Of a DNA stretch of 22,871 nt, positions 20,595 to 22,871 are shown in pieces; position 1 is the stretch's first letter; the number at the start of each line of letters is the position of its first letter. Origin of the DNA: JALYNX01 sp964608055 (GTDB lineage: Bacteria; Actinomycetota; Acidimicrobiia; Spongiisociales; ZC4RG35); contig CAZSMJ010000021.1 of NCBI GenBank assembly GCA_964608055.1, positions 1 to 22,871 on the forward strand, written 5' to 3'. Made by a program: the position numbers and the translations under genes. The notes beneath the pieces were generated by a model that saw nothing but the letters and a program-made list of their open reading frames with translations, ran no database searches and was not told the origin of the DNA.

Positions 20595-21395
20595 TCAGCC
20601 GAGACTTGGCGCTAGAGCGTTGACCATTCCCGACGCCCCGACGAGAACCGGCGGGCCATGCCCGAACAGCGCCACCTCGTACGTGAACCCGGCCAGCTTG
20701 ACAACGGACTCAACGGCGGCCGTCATGTCCTCGGAGAACCCGGAGTCGGGGCCGGCCACCCCTCCCCCTCCGCTGGCCACACCGTTCAGGGCGTCCCCGG
20801 TCACCAGGATCCCAGCGACCGTGTCGAGCACAGATATGTGTCCTGCCGTGTGACCGGGGGTCTCGATGATCTCTAGACCGAAGACCTGCTCACCGTCGCC
20901 GACCGCAATCGGGGAAGCGACCGTCTCCATGGCGGGTATGTCTTCAGCCCCGGCATAGACCTGGGCGGTCGGCGCCAGGGCGACGATCGCACCCAGGCTT
21001 CCCTGATGGTCGGGGTGTTTGTGGGTGACGATCACATGACCCACAGCATCCCATCCGAGCCCGATCCTCCCGAGGGCTTCCTCGATGGCACCTTCACTTC
21101 CCGAGACCCCGGTGTCGACCAGGGCGGCCTCACCGCCTCTATAGAGGATGTAGGCGGAGACGAAACCAAGGTCCACCCTCTCGAATGACGATCCGGCACT
21201 CGTGGTCGTCGTGGTTTCCGCCGCTGTGGTCGAGGTGGGCGGGGTCGACGACCCGACCACCGGGTCGGTGCTGTCTGTCGAAGGGCCGGCCGTTTCGCTG
21301 GTGCAGGCTGCCGCTCCGAAGACAGCGATCGCCAGGCCCGCCTTTCCAATCTCGGCTATCGCCATCCGGCGGTTCAACAATCGATAGGCCGTCAT
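20595..21395 (-). CDS. Metallo-beta-lactamase-fold hydrolase, predicted lipoprotein
   Basis: 266 residues. The N-terminus YRLLNRRMAIAEIGKAGLAIAVFGAAAC has a twin-arginine-like pair (R9, R10), a hydrophobic core and a plausible lipobox ending at C31. A Ser/Thr-rich spacer (about 34-70) follows, then the MBL domain with THKHPDHQGS (HxHxDH, H125/H127/D129/H130), TPGHTAGHIS, TGDAL and FGHGPP. Export to the outer face of the membrane as a lipoprotein, perhaps via Tat with metals already bound, is inferred. The substrate is unknown; the domain is of the glyoxalase II/general hydrolase type rather than a clear beta-lactamase. The start ATG at 21395 has AGGAG 7-8 nt upstream and gives a proper signal sequence; longer frames do not. 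Lnt, the lipoprotein acyltransferase homologue, is nearby. Confidence 0.83.
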   Translation of the reverse strand: MTAYRLLNRRMAIAEIGKAGLAIAVFGAAACTSETAGPSTDSTDPVVGSSTPPTSTTAAETTTTTSAGSSFERVDLGFVSAYILYRGGEAALVDTGVSGSEGAIEEALGRIGLGWDAVGHVIVTHKHPDHQGSLGAIVALAPTAQVYAGAEDIPAMETVASPIAVGDGEQVFGLEIIETPGHTAGHISVLDTVAGILVTGDALNGVASGGGGVAGPDSGFSEDMTAAVESVVKLAGFTYEVALFGHGPPVLVGASGMVNALAPSLG

Positions 21396-21450
21396 CTCAT
21401 CGCTCCTGAATCGGTGCGCGGGCGCCCAACATACCGCGAACACGGCGGTG

Positions 21451-21456
21451 TAACTT
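21451..21456 (+). promoter_or_regulatory. -10 box of trpB2
   Basis: TAACTT, 6 nt before the ATG at 21463, no Shine-Dalgarno between. Divergent from the hydrolase gene, whose start is 68 bp away. Confidence 0.4.
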
Positions 21457-21462
21457 CGACTC

Positions 21463-22818
21463 ATGGACACCAAGATCACCCTGCCGGAGTCAGAGCTGCC
21501 CACCCACTGGTACAACATCGTTCCGGATCTGCCGGTGCCACCTCCGCCCGTGCTTCATCCTGGGACTCACGAGCCGGTGGGACCCGACGATCTCGCCCCG
21601 CTGTTTCCGATGGATCTCATTCTCCAAGAGGTGAGTCAGGAACGATTCATCGAGATCCCTGAGGAGGTCCGCGAGGTCTACCGGATGTGGCGTCCCACCC
21701 CGCTCTATCGAGCCAAGAACCTGGAGAAGGCGATCGGTGGGCCAGCCCGGATCTATTACAAGTATGAGGGGGTCAGCCCCGCAGGGTCACACAAGCCGAA
21801 CACCGCGGTGGCCCAGGCCTATTACAACGCCAAAGCAGGAGTCAAGAAGCTTTCGACGGAGACCGGAGCCGGCCAATGGGGCTCGGCTTTGTCCTTCGCC
21901 TGCGCCTTGTTTGGCATCGAGTTGGAGGTCTACATGGTGCGCGCCTCATACGACCAGAAGCCCTACCGACGGGCGATGATCGAAGCTTGGGGAGCCAGCG
22001 TGTACCCATCGCCCTCCAATCGCACCGACGCCGGGCGATCGATCCTGGAGGCGGACCCCAATTCGACCGGAAGCCTCGGTATCGCCATCTCTGAGGCAGT
22101 TGAGGTGGCCGCGACTAACGACGACACCAAGTACTGCCTGGGATCGGTGCTCAACCACGTCTTGATGCATCAGACCGTGATGGGCGAGGAGGCGTTGAAG
22201 CAGATGGCCCTGGTCGACGAAACGCCTGATGTGATCATCGGCTGCGCCGGTGGTGGCTCCAATTTCTCAGGGCTGACCTTCCCATTCATAAGGGACAAGC
22301 TGGCTGGGACGACCAATCCGACCGTGATCGCCGTTGAGCCGGCGGCGGCTCCGTCGCTGACCAGGGGCAGCTACCAGTTCGACTTTGGCGATGCGATCGG
22401 GATGGCGCCGATCGTCAAGATGCACACTCTGGGTCACGATTTCGTGCCCGACCCGATCCACGCCGGGGGGCTTCGCTATCACGGAATGGCGCCGCTGGTG
22501 TCGCTGCTCATGGATCAGGGGATCATCGAGGCCGAGTCGAGGCACCAGATCGAGACCTTCACTGCGGCTGTCAGGTTCGCCCGGACCGAAGGCATCATTC
22601 CGGCGCCGGAGCCGAGTCATGCGATCGCTTCGGCGATCGCCCAAGCCGAGCAGGCCAAGGAGTCCGGGGAGGAGAAGGTGATCCTTTTCAACCTTTGCGG
22701 GCACGGTCACTTCGACATGGCCGCGTATCAGGCGTTCTTCGACGGCTCCCTCGAGGACTACGAGTATCCCGAGGAGCGTATTGCCGCCGCCATGGAAAAG
22801 GTCCCAGTGGTTGCCTAG
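21463..22818 (+). CDS. trpB2: Tryptophan synthase beta chain, TrpB2 type
   Basis: A 451-residue PLP enzyme that makes tryptophan from indole and serine. The long N-terminal extension before YRMWRPTPLYRA and the WYNIVPDLP opening are typical of TrpB2, which is about 50 residues longer than TrpB1. The PLP Schiff-base lysine is K111 in GSHKPNTA; the Gly-rich phosphate-binding loop is GCAGGGSNF (about 258-266); TETGAGQWG follows the active site. TrpB2 usually acts alone or interacts poorly with TrpA, and no trpA is in the window, so an indole-salvage role is likely. The ATG start has TAACTT 6 nt upstream (leaderless pattern). Confidence 0.92.
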   Translation: MDTKITLPESELPTHWYNIVPDLPVPPPPVLHPGTHEPVGPDDLAPLFPMDLILQEVSQERFIEIPEEVREVYRMWRPTPLYRAKNLEKAIGGPARIYYKYEGVSPAGSHKPNTAVAQAYYNAKAGVKKLSTETGAGQWGSALSFACALFGIELEVYMVRASYDQKPYRRAMIEAWGASVYPSPSNRTDAGRSILEADPNSTGSLGIAISEAVEVAATNDDTKYCLGSVLNHVLMHQTVMGEEALKQMALVDETPDVIIGCAGGGSNFSGLTFPFIRDKLAGTTNPTVIAVEPAAAPSLTRGSYQFDFGDAIGMAPIVKMHTLGHDFVPDPIHAGGLRYHGMAPLVSLLMDQGIIEAESRHQIETFTAAVRFARTEGIIPAPEPSHAIASAIAQAEQAKESGEEKVILFNLCGHGHFDMAAYQAFFDGSLEDYEYPEERIAAAMEKVPVVA

Positions 22819-22822
22819 GGTT

Positions 22823-22867
22823 GTCCCCCTGCGGAGCGGGGGGACCGTCCGACCGTCAGGTCGGGCG
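22823..22867 (+). terminator. Tandem hairpins after trpB2
   Basis: The first stem, 22823-22831 with 22837-22845 (GTCCCCC against GGGGGAC plus two pairs including one G-U), starts 4 nt after the stop codon. A second, CGTCCGACC (22846-22854) with GGTCGGGCG (22859-22867) and one G-U, follows directly. Neither has a U run inside the window, so these may be a Rho-independent terminator with a downstream tract off the edge, or stabilising structures. Confidence 0.55.
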
Positions 22868-22871
22868 AGGG

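Overview
This is a high-GC, gene-dense segment from an actinobacterial chromosome. An uncultured or Acidimicrobiia-like member of the Actinomycetota is my best guess. The grounds are a 29-residue bS22-type ribosomal mini-protein, a PAC2-family protein, an (R)-citramalate synthase of the long family, Thr/Pro-rich cell-surface linkers, and many genes whose start codon lies 6-8 nt after a TANNNT box, the signature of leaderless mRNA. The taxonomic call is inference. I see no tRNA, rRNA, CRISPR array, insertion sequence or prophage gene, and no gene-free stretch longer than 300 bases.

Layout. Positions 1-257 hold the N-terminal part of a cation diffusion facilitator (minus). A 72-aa membrane protein (minus, 317-535) lies divergent from homoserine kinase thrB (570-1436). 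A gap of about 280 bp (1437-1716) carries 33-bp tandem repeats that read on the minus strand as a highly charged 11-residue repeat, plus a 16-bp palindrome and a 10-bp direct repeat. An ECF-type sigma factor (1717-2256) overlaps a membrane protein that is probably its anti-sigma or sensor partner (2253-2837). It converges on an aminoglycoside-phosphotransferase-like kinase (2909-3823, minus), with a perfect 30-bp terminator palindrome between them. From 3887 to 4033 there is a complete isoleucine attenuator (promoter, 14-aa leader with Ile-Ile-Ile, alternative hairpins, terminator) in front of citramalate synthase cimA (4052-5617). The bS22 mini-gene (5703-5792) follows with its own terminator.

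From 5846 to 16537 all clear genes are on the minus strand. Given in transcription order they are: inositol-monophosphatase-family phosphatase and a stripped-down YtcJ-like amidohydrolase (ATGA overlap); M3-family oligopeptidase; a 65-aa zinc-knuckle protein with its terminator; copper chaperone copZ and copper P-type ATPase copA (overlapping); a PAC2 protein; and a two-gene unit of a secreted/anchored surface protein coupled to an orphan sensor histidine kinase.

From 16580 on the plus strand, apolipoprotein N-acyltransferase (lnt) and acetyl-CoA synthetase (acs) form an operon. They converge on a DUF456 membrane protein and a Tat/lipoprotein-type metallo-beta-lactamase-fold hydrolase (minus). 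A TrpB2-type tryptophan synthase beta chain (21463-22818) closes the window, followed by tandem hairpins.

Functional themes are amino-acid biosynthesis (thrB, cimA, trpB2; threonine and citramalate both feed isoleucine), envelope and signalling (sigma/anti-sigma, surface protein plus kinase, lnt plus lipoprotein), and copper export. The observations most worth follow-up are the Ile attenuator on cimA, the Cys-to-Ser change at the Lnt nucleophile position, the surface-protein/histidine-kinase pair, the charged-repeat ORF beside the sigma operon, and the pervasive leaderless-start signature.
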